Part shown: positions 25,201-38,937 of the stretch, piece after piece
Layout: the number at the start of each line of letters is the position of its first letter
How positions within the stretch are numbered: the first letter of the stretch is position 1
Assembly (NCBI GenBank): GCA_023079485.1
Contig: CM041085.1
Location: 27,451,121 to 27,515,120 of the forward strand
Direction: 5' to 3'
Source: Archilochus colubris
Taxonomy: Eukaryota > Chordata > Aves > Apodiformes > Trochilidae
Length of the DNA stretch: 64,000 nt
Program-made: the position numbers and the translations under genes
Notes under the pieces: model-generated
What the model was told of the DNA's origin: nothing
The model's database searches: none
What the model saw: only the letters and a program-made list of their open reading frames with translations

Positions 25201-25817
25201 ACTACATATATATGTGGGGATAAATGGATGCAGGCAATCACCCAGATTTAAGAAAAAGTTTTACAGGGCCAGAAAGAGACATCTGACATCGTCAGTGTTG
25301 TTTTGGCATTGTGGTTTGGGGTTTTTTGTTTGTTTGGTTTTTTCCTGTTCCAAATGGGAAAGTGCTCCTAGAGGAAAGAAGTTTCAGAAGAGATTAAAAG
25401 GATTTTGACAACCCAACCTATTTTCTTCCAGTTCTTGGACACTAACTAGTTTACTAACATTTTCCTTACCCTTGAGAATTTGCACAGCCAAGGCATAAAG
25501 CCAACATAAATATTCCATCTGACTCTTCCAAATGAAATACGTAACCAAAAAGAGGAACTTTGGGGGGGGTAAGCTTAGCTCATCTGCAATAGTAGCTTTT
25601 ATTCATGGTAGGCCTGAGCCATGTTTCCTGGCTGTCTTCTCTCTGCTTTCAGGTCATGGGAGCCAGAGCTCCAAACAGACACCCAGTATTTCTGTAGATT
25701 GTCTATTTTATAAGGTGAAGCCCCTCACAGGTACAGCTCTCCCTTGCCTGAGGTAGTGAACAAATGGAAGCCTCACTGACTTGATTGCCCTTGTACTTGT
25801 GCCTGTCCTTTGCTGAC

Positions 25818-25825
25818 TGACGTCA
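25818..25825. promoter_or_regulatory. Perfect CRE palindrome (TGACGTCA)
   Basis: The full 8 bp CREB/ATF site occurs once here in a CpG-poor background, with CACGT-like sequence 12 bp away. An 8-mer is expected about once per 65 kb by chance, so without conservation or promoter context this is only a candidate site. Confidence 0.2.
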
Positions 25826-26122
25826 AAGGTGCCACACGTTTGTGTCACTGTAAATAGCAAGAGACAAGATTCAATCCCTGTTCTGCCAAATGCAGGTCAC
25901 TTCCATCCCATGGCCGAAAGTACTCTCAGGCTAACACACAATTTGGTCCATTGATTTTAATATACAGGCGTTTCCTCTCTCTCACTGTGTGAACATTTTG
26001 TTTACAGTTTCAGTAAGCCACTGTGGAAAATGCTGTTATAAATCAAGATAAATAAAAGCTTGTCCTGTTTGCCTCCAGTGTCAGACATTGCTAGTGTGTA
26101 GGATGCAGGACAATTGGGGATA

Positions 26123-26124
<2 letters not shown>

Positions 26125-26153
<29 letters not shown>
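26125..26153 (+). repeat. Poly(A) run of 29
   Basis: Twenty-nine uninterrupted A residues between GATACT and GGAAGC, the longest homopolymer in the window. An AATAAA lies about 75 bp upstream, farther than usual for a processed tail, and I recognise no coding remnant to its left. Confidence 0.9.
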
Positions 26154-26155
<2 letters not shown>

Positions 26156-28971
26156 AAGCTTTCTCTGTTAATTCCTTAGTGTTTTAGGTAGATCTGGACT
26201 ATAAATCTGTTGAATATTTCAACAGTCACTCAACAGGAGTCTAATTTAGTGGATGCATTTGACTCTTTTATCCAATTCATTTACAGTAGCCATTCAGTAT
26301 TCCTTTAAAGTGGCCATGACTCACACACTAAATCTCTCGGCAGGGAAGCAAGCCTTGTTCCTTTGCTTTATTTGTATTTTACTTTAAGCCAAAGAGTAAA
26401 GAGATAATCTGGATCAAATGTATATTCCAGGGTTGGCTTGGCTCTGTTGCAAAGGGTAAGCACAGAGTTTCTCTTCCATTAGCAGAAGAGACAAAGATGA
26501 AACTGCTCTGTGATTTGCCTATAGCATTTGAGGAGACAGCAGAGGATACAGTTGTGCTTTCCATAGCAAAATGAGTCACCTGTTGCCTGCAGGAGCTCAT
26601 GCCAAGAATGGGCAGATTTAAGCTAAAAGGAGAGCTTTCCAGAGGACTACAGCCAGCAGCTGTTTCCCTTCAGCCTGATTGTGCAGAGAATCTAGCTTCA
26701 AGTTTAACCATGAAAAGAAAAAATGGTACAAGATGACAAAAGAAGTATCAAGGCCAAATCTCCCAATATAATGGAAACATTTTCTGCTCACAGACAATCC
26801 CTGGCTTAGTGTGGTGATCCACAGTGTTGGGATAGCAGGCAATAGGCAGAGGATCCTAGAAAGTTCCTGCTCTTTACTGAAGAGCTCAGATGACCTGTCT
26901 CATTAACACATGCTTAGTGTGATCCAGAAGTTCAAGCAGATAGTTTTTCAAGCAGTGCTAAAGTCCAGTGATAGCCTGGGGAAGGCAACTTCCAAAGCAA
27001 CAAGTGAAGAGACAGAAGTGAAGATGAGGCTGAGGATATGTTAGATCAGAATCCTGCTCCATCACAGAATACCTCTAGGAATATGGCTTACTGATGACCT
27101 CCTGAAGCTATTATGGGTTCCCTGAAAAGCCCACCTCATTCTGGTGGGAGCCAGGTGTTCTACATCTTCATTTGGAGTTTGGTCTGTTCCATTTTTCTGT
27201 GAAATGAGGTTAATTACCATGAGGACAGCTGAGGGTTGCAGACAGAGCTCCTCCCTGTTAAGGTCTGTGCATTATCTCAGGGGTGAACTATCTTCCTTGC
27301 ACAGCTCTGCAGCTCTCCTACCACTCATGACAAACTAACAACCAGAGCCTACCCTGTGTCTCTGAATGGCAAGGCACTGCAGAGAAGCAACACTTGAAAA
27401 CATTTGCCTCACCACTTTGCAATCATGAGCTAGTTTTAAGCAGGATTTTAAAAGAAAAACAATCTTTTTCCACTGCAAATATCACTGGGAACATTTAGTT
27501 GATTAGTGTAGGAGCAATTCTGCCTGCCTAGTAGATGTGACACTTGAGCAGATTCTGCAGAGCTTACAGCAAATGAGTGGCCAGCCTAGCAGCTTGCTTT
27601 TGCTCCTTCATCCTTCCCTTTCCAGAGATGCATCCGACTGTCACAGCTATCATGGGTTTTGTATCTTCACTTCTCTTTGAAGTGGGATGTATCTCATTTT
27701 TAGAAGTATGCCTCTCACAGACCAGGTGATTCCCAACATGGCCAGAAGAAAGTGACTATAAAACATTCATTTCTGTGTTAAGACTGAAAACAATTTAACA
27801 AGCCTCAATTCTTAAAAAAAGAAGTTACCACTGAATCAAGAGAAAGTCATCTTTTTAATAGACTTCAAAACCAGGAAGGATCACTGTTCTGATCAATTCT
27901 GACTCCTAGTAAAACACAGGTCAACAATTTCATCCGGTGAAGCCAGTATCCTGTCCATGCATGCAAACTGAGCCTCCCAGTTTGTACTGGTTAGAGCTTT
28001 CTAGTGCACTATCAAGAAACACTGTTTCATTGGAAGTGAAATATGTCAGCTCCAATTACCATTTCATTTTGAAAAAAAAAAAAAACTGGACTACAAATTT
28101 CCAGGACAAGCCAAATGTAATGTTTTGGTTTTCCTTTTTGTAAGGGCTTTTCCTATAACTTCTTGGAGGAACAAGTACACAAACACATCCAAAGGAAAAT
28201 GTTTTGGTGAATAGTAAGCTTTCACACAAAAATTAAACAAATATTTTTATTATTCTCTTTGGACAAAATGGAAAATCTCATTCCCACAGTATCATCAACA
28301 TCATCCCACAGACAGTAAGGAGAAGGCAAACGGAGTCAGCAGATACACAGCAATATTGCTTATTTTTTAAGTGGTAACTCCATGTTTACACTCAAATGAG
28401 TAAAGGCACGAAGGACAAAAGGTAGTTGTGAGTCCCTCAAAATCTCTCAGAAACAAGCCCTTTGGCTAAAACTAGCGTGTGATCTTCAGCCAGAAAAATA
28501 TTTTTTCCTGCCTGTATTCATAATGATGGCAAAAAATGTTTCTCAAGACACAAAAAAGACAACTTAAGCATTGAAAAATCTAACAATTTTTCACAGCCTA
28601 TGTCACAAAGCCCTGCTTACGGACACCAAATGATCTTCTAATTATTGAAACACTTAGTTCAAGCTGCTTTGACACAGTGATGTGCCTCTTCCTTCTAAAA
28701 TAAATTTCAAATTACAATGTAGCTACATTTGCTACCCTTGCTTTTGACTGTCTAGGAGACTAGAAAGGAAAGGAAGCTTCACCGTGCAGTGAATTTTACA
28801 GGTATTTGTTTCATCATATACCTACCAAAGCTATTTTTCCTTTTTCCAGTTTCACATTTCCCTTCCACATGCTTTATATCTCTAAAATTTTCTCCACAGA
28901 AACTACAAAGAATTTGAATTTTAAATGTTTTGCAGATTACTGTATTTGTGATGATGGTCTTCTCTAGACTC

Positions 28972-29090
28972 AAATTAAAAAACAAACAAAAAACCAAAAC
29001 AAAACAACAAAAAACAAACAAACAAACAAACAAAAAAAAACCACAAAAAAACCCAAAAACCAACCAGAAAAAGCCACCAAAACCCAAACA
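28972..29090. repeat. (AAAC)n and A/C-rich low-complexity tract
   Basis: About 120 bases of A with scattered C on the plus strand, including four to five perfect AAAC units near 29018-29032 and then ACCC/AACC words. It produces a spurious F/V/C/L-rich frame on the minus strand. Confidence 0.85.
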
Positions 29091-29399
29091 AGCTCAGTCT
29101 AGATAGGAGAAAGGGGAGGTGGGGGAAATACAGCATTTTGACCTGGATTACCATTTTGAAACAAGCACTGTGCATTGGGTTGTGATTTCAACAATTTTCA
29201 GCTGTATATCATTTATATCTTCCCATTTTACTCACTTTCACCCATAGTGACTCTGTCCCTGCAGGAATTTCACACTGCTTTCCTTTCTGAAGACAGTTAC
29301 TTTCTGGAATGCTTAGCTCAAATGGAAGCACAGCTCTGAGACACACACAACACCCTGGGCTAAGTGCTGCTGATGGTCCCAAAGACAAAACCCACAACT

Positions 29400-29672
29400 C
29401 TCCTATCACTTGGAAAAAATCCCTCCCCAGCTTCCTTGCAGGCCTCTTTCAGGTACTGCAAGGCTGCCATAAGTTCTCCCCAGAGCTTTCTCTTCTCCAG
29501 GATGAACAATCCCAGCTCTCTCAGCCTGTCCTTACAGGAGAGGTGCTCCAGCCCTCTGATCATTTTTGTGGCCTTCATCTGGACTTGCTTCAGGAGCTCC
29601 GTGTCTGTGTCTTCTTGTGCTGAAGGCTCCAGAACTGGACAGGATAGCCCAGGTGAGGTAGCAATGCTGACA
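29400..29672 (-). mobile_element. CR1 LINE middle fragment, minus strand, lacking its 3' end
   Basis: The plus strand shows the reverse complement of CR1: CCCAGCTTCCTTGCAGGCC, TACTGCAAGGCTGCCATAAG, TTCTCTTCTCCAGGATGAAC, CTCTCAGCCTGTCCTTACAG, GAGGTGCTCCAGCCCTCTGA, then CTCCAGAACTGGACAGGATA. This is the region that in full copies lies several hundred bases before the 3' terminus. The terminal ATTCTATG part is missing on the left, where unrelated sequence begins near 29400. CR1 copies are normally 5'-truncated with an intact 3' end, so a later deletion or rearrangement is implied. Confidence 0.9.
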
Positions 29673-32600
29673 CCGTACCCTACACAAACCAAAGGAGAAG
29701 CAGTACCATAGTCACAATGTCACAGGCACAGCCTGGAGGTCAGCGTGTACCACCCTACGGAGATAAGCAGTGCACTGGATGCATTTTAGATACCCAGAAA
29801 GTTTCAAGCATGGGAGACACTATGGTCTAGAGACATAATAAAAGCCCAAAGCTTCTTTGTCCAAAAGAGTAGTTATCTGTCTGACTTCAGAACTTCTGTT
29901 ACTCATTGATAGAGTATCTGAGCACGTTCCAGTTTAAATCAGTGGAACAGAAAAAACCCCGCTGATGGTATCTTTTTGAAACTCCCTACTTAACAGATGA
30001 ACAAATGTGTACACTGCCTCTATAAAAATATGTTTTTATTTCCACTGAGGGCAGGCTACTATCCTTTGCTAATGTTGACAAGGACATTAAGGTTCAGTTT
30101 AAAATCCATGCTTGTATTATCCAGAGTAGCAACAATATAACATCAATTAATTTTACAGTAAAGGGAATGAGCCACGGAGGGCCTAGAAATGCACAACATG
30201 CTGGTTTAAAATACTTGTTTCTTTTGCCACATTTGCAGCTGCCAGAGACACACTTAAATTCATCTTGATGTTGCAAGCAAGTAAAGCAGAAACTCCTTAC
30301 AAAAAATCATGACAGCAATATGAATGAGCAAAAACAAACTACCTGAGAAGAAGGCAGTATTGCACTATCTGAATTCATCAGTAACTGATGAAAACCACTC
30401 TGAGTTACCTGTGGCCATTCACAAATATTTAAGAAAGGAAGGAACTACAAAAAGGGGTCATGTTGGCACCTTCACCTGGAATGACAGATCCTGTATTTTA
30501 TCTGGGAACTTCACTGATATTTAAGTCACCTGCATTTTTATTCCACTCCATCTAGAAGGAGATTCCTAAGCATCCCTGCCTCTTACCAGCTCCAAAAGTC
30601 AAATCACTTGTTACCCCACACCCCATCTTCATTAAGCATGTCTGTCTGGTGGAGAGACAGAGAAGGAAGACTGTAGCAGAGGTAAGCAGCAAACTAAGAT
30701 GTCAAGCACTTAGCTCAAGGACACATAACCAAAAGCTTCAGTGTCCCCTCAGGCCTTGCTGTGGGGGTTCTTGGAAACTCAGAGTGCAATGAGAAAGTTT
30801 TCCCCCCTGCTAGAACTGCCTCATGAATTACACCTCAAAAGTTAACACAGTGATTTTTCTCAAAAACACAGGGTCTAGTTCTGCTCTCAGATACATCCGT
30901 GTGACTCATTTGACATTTCTTCTACACTAATCTCTAACACAGTGTGACAGTGAACACACTCATTAACTGCTGGACTCTGACTTGTCACAACAAAAAGGTA
31001 AACAAATTGAAAATTAGACAGTTTTCTACATTGGATGAGATCCTGATGAGATATGTATTGCACATAGGCTTTGAGAGCAGAAGTTTCCTCAGGTTCTTTG
31101 GTGAAAAACTGTTTGCATATTACCAGGTGACCACATTGTACTCCAGAAAGGCTGCATTTCCATGAAGACAAACAGGCAAACTACATGCATTCTTTTGCAG
31201 TAATTTCACATGGGGTGTGGGGTGGGCTGTGGATGTCAGCCAGCAGAAAGGGCAGGGCTGCTCCCCAAGGGAAGGTAAACCAGGAGGGATCATCCAGCCA
31301 GGGCCCATCATCCCACAGTATCCAGGGCAGCCCTGGAGATGGCAGCCAGGCCCAACCAAGAGTCCAGACCATAAGGCAATATTACATTGATGAAGCAAGT
31401 CCAAGATGAAGCTGGGCAGTCAATAAGCAAGTCAGAGCTAAGGCTCAGTCACAGCAATAAGGGCTTGAGTTTAGCTCAAGCCAGGAAATCAGTCTATAGG
31501 TTGATGTATAAAGTACTCTATCACTACTTCTCTAAAATAGCTCTGGCAGGGAAAGGGTAAAGGTCAAGGGCTGAGTTAAATAGAGCCCTGGGGCCCATGG
31601 GTATAGCTGGGCTCCCAGATGAGGTTGATCAGGGCCATTAAGGCCCACTAGTGCACTCAGGAACCTGACAGCAAAAGATACTATTAAAAAAAAAAATTGT
31701 GATGTTACTTAGGGCACAAGGACCTATTCAGATCAATGCAAAGATCTGCGCCACTCCTCAAGGAGTCCCAACAGAGAAATTAGAATGAACATGAAGACAC
31801 AATAAAGTCTACAAGGGCTCCCTAAGTCAGCCCTACCTGGCTAAGGTTGAGATGCTGTGGGTGATCATGTGGTGAAGCTTGTGTCACCTCCACATTTGAC
31901 TGACAGATTTCTGAGAACTGATTCAGGCTCAATCAGTGAGCAGCTTCTTTGTAACAGATGTATTACTGCATATACACCCTAGCAACGTGGGTAGTAAAGC
32001 AATAATGTCTGCAAAGCAAAACTCTTCTGGAGTCACTTAAAAACAGAATGAGTGTGTTGGCTCATCCTTGTTTGAAAGTGAGAATAAGTAAGTATCATTT
32101 TTGTGACTATTACTGTCATCAGTGATTAATTTGAATAATGACCCATGATTATGAGCTAGCAGAGGTTCCTAAAGATGAAAGGTATATCATACAACAGAGA
32201 GAAAATCACTAGCCCTTACAAAAGACATTTACTTTCTATAGAGGAAAAAAAAAAGGTACAATTAGAGAAGTACAGTAGACATTATCCCCTCCCACAACAT
32301 AGTCCTCAAGTATGATAAAACAGTATTTCACCCAGAGATTATGAAACATTCAGTTCTGACACAGTAGGACATCTTTTTCAGCAGCTTTGATCTGGTATTG
32401 CATTTAAAGTGACATAGGGACTTCAGGGCACTTTAAGTCTATCTGTGGAGAATATTACTATAAACTTAGCCATATTCAGACAGACAAGAATACGTAGGGA
32501 TATGATCCCTCTTTTGCAATCACATGGCTCTGCTTCCTCCTGTCCAAAGAGAAAAGAACAGAAGCATATACCTATTGCACAAGTTTCATTCTGGGCTCTG

Positions 32601-35600
32601 TTCCTTATAAGTGGCATTATATCCATATCCAATCATTACAACCAAATTAATAACTAAAATATCTGAGGTTATACATGGATGATCTTATTCTCTAGACGGC
32701 ACATGATGTTCAATAGGACTGAGAAAGTCAGACATCAAACCCATGACTTCCTTTTACACCTTATTGCGTATTTTCACTGAGGTCCAGACACAAAATTTTT
32801 CCCTCCCTGAACCCTGCTGAATTCTTGCATTTCACACGGGAATTATGTCCTGTGTGGCATAAAATATTTCCTTCTGCAACTCCTACATAGTGTTTAAATG
32901 CATGAGTGTTTGAGGAGGAGAGCAAAATAAGAGTATGAGATTTATTTTCCTTAGCTAGACAGAAAGTGTGGCCTCAATGAAAAATTTGGGCTACAGATGT
33001 GTTTAACAAACATCAATAACTGCTTTCAGTGGACATGCAGCTCTTTTTAAAACAGAGCCTATTTCCACAAAGTTCTTGATCTGACAGCCAAACCCTTGAA
33101 AACTGAACCCTAATTGTGAGCATCTTCTCAAAACTTCCCCCTACCCATCTGAGTGGATCTGACACCCTCCATCTCCACCACTTCCCCCTGCTCCCCATTG
33201 CTGAATTCTCCTGCTGGGTTTAATTTAATTTCTCAGCAACACCTGATGCTGGAGGCCAGTGGAAATATGTGGACTCTGTTGGCACTTGTTGGGGAAGGTT
33301 TGTAAAGACATCAGTGAGTGCCCCAGTCGCTTTACATGAATGCTGATAATAGCTACACATCAAACCACACCTTTGTCTATCTCTCAGCGCTATCTACATC
33401 TATCAGTGGCTGAGTTTCTTGCCAAAAGGCTGGGCCTTGGAGGAAGACCATGAGAGCTACCAAATATATAGATATCTTGAAAGTTGAATGCTACCTACCT
33501 TCTCTTTAATTGTCTCAAGAAAGGTTTCATGGGCAGAGCCTGACTCACTTCTCACACTTGTTAATTAAACCTTATTTCAGCACTAATTCACTGCTAATAC
33601 TCCTCCCTTACAGTGTTGCATGAAGAATCATTAAAGGCCCCTGTAATAAAACTTAGTGGGAAATTAATCTGGGATTGGATTGAGTAAGTTTCTGAGAAAT
33701 AAAAAAGAATGGCCAAAACTAAGATGGTTTCTCCTGAGAACACCTCAAAGTCTGGCAAATGTAACACCCACCTGGTGCTGAGAAATCCAGGTCAGATGCT
33801 CAGTTTGGGCTCCTGAGGGCATGGACTGCAGCCTGTCCTCTCCACCTCCAGCAACTGTCAGCACTACTGTCTGCTGGGCTTATAAAGGCTGGCATCATGC
33901 TTGCTGTATTGGGAAGGGGGAGTTGGAAAGAAAAACAAAAGGTCTCAGGTTAGTTAATCCTGAAGCAGAAAGAGAACTATAATCAAAACTATTGGTATGA
34001 AATGGAGAACTTTTTCTTATAAGGTCCTGGATAAGACAAGCAATGAGGAGACAGAAAGTACACAATCACTGTGCTGTTTAAATATTGCTCACCTGATGCC
34101 CCCTTGGCCAGGTTGATTCAATGGCCTGGGCACATGCCTCTCTTCCCTCCCAAACTTTCAGCAGACCAGCTGTGCCTCAGCCCCCATGGCAGAGCACTCT
34201 CAAAAGGAAGGAATTTGTTCCTACAATTGCTCAGGTCCAGGAACAGTCTGACACAAAACAGACCACAAGTTCCTGGTTTTGCTTCTTGCAGAGAGGTCTG
34301 CCTTTTGCTTTGTTTTGTGGAAAGCACAGATCCAGCAATCAGAGTGAGCACTGGATGCTGAGAGATGTTTTACACCAGCACAGCCAACCCCTGAATGAAG
34401 CTGAGTAGGCATCAGAATAATGGACAAGATGCCAGGTATGCTGCAGCCATAAATAATCAGATATATTCATATCCCATTTGACCATCAGCACCGACATCAT
34501 GGAAAGACTCCCCTAGCACAGTCAGCATTATTTTATTGTTATTGATGCAATGAAGCATAACAAACCAAGGGAGTACTGCAGGAAAGGGCTTGAGACTTGG
34601 ATAGGAGTAGAGTTTTGTTCCCAGCTTTACCACAGACTTCATCTGTTACTTGGAGTGAATCACTGAATTTTTAACCTGTACAATGGGGATTCTCTTTTCT
34701 CTTTTTTACTCCTATGAGTTTAGAAAAGAGTCTCTGACAATGTGCAGGCATCTAACAGCCAGCACACAGGCACCTTAAACAAGCTAAGGGCTTTGAGATG
34801 CTTCTGTAATTGTAAGAAAAAAATATGCTTGATATATTAATGACATTGTTATGTCTCTCAAGCACATTTGCTTGTATAACATTGAGAAAAATGCTTTTTC
34901 TTAGATATTTTATGCAGAAAAATATCATGCTAGCATACAGGAAACTAGAAAGATCTACTGGTTGGGCACCTACAGTTGTAAAATGAATAGAGATTGACTG
35001 ACAACATTCTTCTGAAGAAGCTGAGTTCCAGTTTTTAGTTACCTATCATTGTGCTCAATGGGGATCAGAGCTTGAGGTATTGCGGAAAACCTGAGCCAAC
35101 TGAGCTCTCTTCAGAGAACAGTACCTATCATTCACATGTTTTGCTAGTGTTAAACCCAAGAAGGCCATACTCATCTGGATGAGCAAGCTGGTCCCATACA
35201 AAGGCTGTCTTCACCCACATGCTCCATAACTGAGCAAGGACCCTTCCGAGTTCCTGTTGAATTTTTTCCTGCAGCAACCCTCCATATCTCTTCCTGTATT
35301 ATCAAGACCAGCTCACTTCAGTTGGATTTGGAGAGAGAGACGAACTGACCTGCATTTATTTGTGTGCTGTTACAGCCCACCAACAGTACTTATGAATGTG
35401 CAGGTTCTGACTCAGGAGAACTCTTTTATTTGAGCCATGCCCAGGGTTCCTCTATGAAATAAAACCCTGTAACTCCAAATAACTCTTTGTTACCTTCAAA
35501 GCCCTGGCAAAAGTTTTGGAGCTGATACAACATGCTGCAAGCTGGCAGCTGAGACTATTGGGCTGAAAAAGAGACCTCCTGGATACACTTACTGTGTAAA

Positions 35601-38600
35601 CAAGAAAGGTCAGATCAATCTCCTGTGGAACATGATATTGATAGCACTTGCCCACGGGATAACTATTGGGTTATAAGGACTGGCACAACCCAGCTTCTGA
35701 GTGGGAGAGTAAAGAGAGCTGTACACACCAGGCTTTTCTTTTGTAGACCTTCCAAAGCAAACCCTGATTGATGGTGCAGCTTTCTAGTGACAGTGCACAG
35801 AAAATATCCCCATGCCCTTCATTGAAAAGGTGAATATAGCCCTTTGCCTTCCTGAGAGAGCAATCAACACCTCAGGGCCCTGGGTCAGCTAAACTAGGAG
35901 CTGGCAAAAGCCCCAGAAGCAGGAAAAAAGCAACTGTGAGCTTCTGCAAGGCTGATGTCTCTCGGGACCATTTCACAACAGCATGAGGATGACCAAAGAG
36001 ATTGCCTCATCCACTGCCATTCCCATGGGCTGACAGGTTACTGCTCTCCTCCATCCCACACTCCCCATCTCTGCAGAGAGGTGGGACCTATCTTAACTAT
36101 CAGTCCTGAATTAGGAATTGTGTTTGCTATATATTTAAGCAAAGAAAACCACACTGGTGCCAGAGCTCAGCAACATTAACCCTTCTTGGTGCTTCCCACT
36201 GGGAGAGCTCAGAAAATAGAGGGATCCCTGCAGAAGCTGAGTCACAGAGAAGTGAAGTGAGGTGGTGGACCTGGAATGACAGCAGGTCTCCAGATTATGA
36301 GGAAAAAATGTGAAGTACATGTTGCAAAACATGACTCCCACAGACAGACAAGGAGTCACTGATAAGCAACCTTCAAACATTATTGCTCAAATAACATTTG
36401 AATCATTCGCTGACTCAGTTATGAATGAATGACAGGTGACAGAAATGACAATGGTTAGCTAAGACAGCAGAAAATGTTAAAGAAAGCAGTCAGCAAGGTG
36501 TGGTATTCACACCTTAGCCTTTAGTGAGCTGGGTCAGAAAATTACTGAAAAAGTCACTGTTCAGGATAAAACCTCTATAAATCTATCACAGTGGAGTTTA
36601 TGTTAGAAAATGTTCATTGTCTGCTTTGCAGTTAATGGTATTTCTTAAAACGGGGTAGCATTTATACTTCGCTCTGTCCAGTTTCTCCTAATCTTCCTGT
36701 GGTTCTCTGGCACTTTTTCATTTTCTTGCTCTTGACTAAAGAGCACTAAGAATATCTCCCAAAATATCAGTGAGAATCAAAATACATCAGCTCCAAAAGC
36801 AGGAAAGATAATAATAAAATGAGGCTAAAAGTTACTTAAATATTGCTTAGGTGTATCATTTAGGGCTTTGCTTGAGAAACTTTCCCTTCAACAAGTTGAA
36901 AGTGAAATTAATTTTAAAATGTTGTCCAATGGAGAAATACACACAACTCTTGGTTCAAATCAGTGGCTTCTCAGTCACCTGATATAGAAAGTCAGTTTTT
37001 CAGTAAATCACTAAACAAATACGTATATCCGTGACAGGAATTATCTATTTCTGCAGCTGCCCAAGATGATCAAGGCATGACCACATCATTTTTTCAATTT
37101 ACAGGAGTAATCTTAGCCACAGCATTTTGCCATATGCAAACAAGCCTGCAAGATTTCTAATTGTAAAAGCCCAAGATAAGCAAGAGTTTATACACCCCTC
37201 CTAATGTACTTGGGTGCATATCTCTGGAGCATAACAAAAGTTGTCAGTCTTTGGAAGCACTGAATAAAACCACTCCCATTTACACTGTAAGAAGCATTTT
37301 GAGGATTAAAATAACTTGTGCGATTAAAAGTTCTGCAGACCACGTTTTGCATGATTTGGCCAAAATAACACCAGCAGCCAGTGGCAAAGAAAGAAGCACC
37401 TCTGAGTGCTTGTCCACCACTCTGTAATCTTCTGGCAGCCTTACTTCCTTTCCTGCTGAAGCCAGGGCCAAGTCCATGAGGTATATGAAGGAATAATGAC
37501 TGTACAGATTGGACCAGATGTACCACCAGCCACTGCTGACATGTGGTCCATGGCAATGTGCAGGGGGACACCACATGCACACCTCAAGTCCCTCCCCAAC
37601 AGGGAGTTTGGGACTGTCTCCAAGGCACCTGCCCAAAGCACAGGGCTCCCAACAAGGCTTTCACTCAGGCCACCCAGGAAAATAATAAACTCCATTTTAC
37701 AGTGAAAGATTTTTATATGTCCTTGTGCTATTGTGAGCTGATAGAGAAGCTTATCTCTCCTCCCAAGACAGGCCCGATGAAAAGCGATTGGAGTGCCTGT
37801 GACAAGGTGCCAGCCTTTCAGAAAAGGTGTTGTGATATCTTTACTTTTGACAGTGACCACTAAGGGGAAATCTGCAGCCTCTGAGGCATTAAAAAGACAC
37901 AGCTTGCAATGACTTGGCGAGGAAGGTGGTCTCAGGTGTGAACCAGGGCTCAGGAGGCACAGTGCTCTCCCAGCTGCAGCAGCAGCCTCCAGGCTGGGCA
38001 GTCACTCAGTCTCTTCATGAGAAGGCTCAGCTGATACAAGAGGAGTGCAAGGTGAGCTCACTTCCCCCTCTCTCAGTTTTCTCCTAGTCACTCCACAAGA
38101 GGTGACGTGAGGATAAGCTGATGAACTCATCCAGGGTGCTTCAATCCTGCAGTGTTGAGCACCAGAAAGGCCTCACAGACACAGGAGAAGCAGGATGTCA
38201 GCAGCAGCTGCCAGACTTGAGCACACATCCAGATCCCTGCAAGAGCTTGCCATGGCTTTTAAAGGACCTGTTCTCTTTGGGCTGATTTGTTTATTCCCAT
38301 CCCCTCCAAATCCAATATGTTATCTTTACATCCCAAAGGTTATTTCTGAACATGTCAGCACACTTCTGAAAAGGTCAGACACATGAGGGCATGCATCCTT
38401 GATGGTGCACGGGAAGGCACAAGCACAGCTGCGTTCCTGGAAATCACAATCTGAAGGGTTTTCACAGGAAAGTCTGACACAGCAGCTGGCTTGGCAGTCA
38501 CGCATAGGTGACCCACCATCTTCCCTCTTATGTTATCACTCCCATTTCATTTCTGTGCTTTTCCTGAAAAATCTGAAGGTTGGTTTTAAGTATAGGGTTT

Positions 38601-38919
38601 GCTGTCTTTGTTTGAAATGTTGCCATAGCTCTCAGACATGATAACACCAGCAGGGTGTTAGCTGAACTATATTTACCAATGTATTTCATAAAGGAAAAAT
38701 GTGAGGTTTTGAGGAGTTGAGGTAGTTCCTTTTCTTCCTTTCTTTTCCTTACAGCGGACAGCTTAGTCCTGTTACTTACCAGATATCACCCTGACAAGTC
38801 ACGTATTATGAAAAGAGGAAGACTTAGGGTCTGTTTATAGGCAACAATGCATCGGATAAGAAGCTCATCTTTAGATGAGACTTGAGAAACATGGTTATTC
38901 AGGTTTTCACTCCCATTTC

Positions 38920-38937
38920 TTTTTTTTTTTTTTTTTT
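38920..38937 (+). repeat. Poly(T) run of 18
   Basis: Eighteen T after CCCATTTC, followed by GTCTGAAATAAAC. No retrocopy body is recognised beside it. Confidence 0.9.

Larger units (their letters stand above)
22241..28971. other. Non-coding DNA, no gene recognised
   Basis: No exon, RNA gene or transposable element recognised. It holds a 29-base poly(A) run, an isolated perfect CRE octamer and a run of 8 G near 25.56 kb. Open frames stay at or below 110 codons without family features. Confidence 0.55.

Noticed and set aside
28779..29175. Minus-strand frames rich in F, V, L and C that mimic membrane proteins
   Set aside because: They are translations of the A/C-rich low-complexity tract; the hydrophobic look is a composition artefact.
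29309..29711. Overlapping frames of 104-115 codons on both strands
   Set aside because: They cover the minus-strand CR1 fragment and have no separate coding signal.
37188..37863. Cluster of overlapping frames on both strands (up to 139 codons)
   Set aside because: Frames are open on both strands at once because of locally higher GC; none has family motifs.
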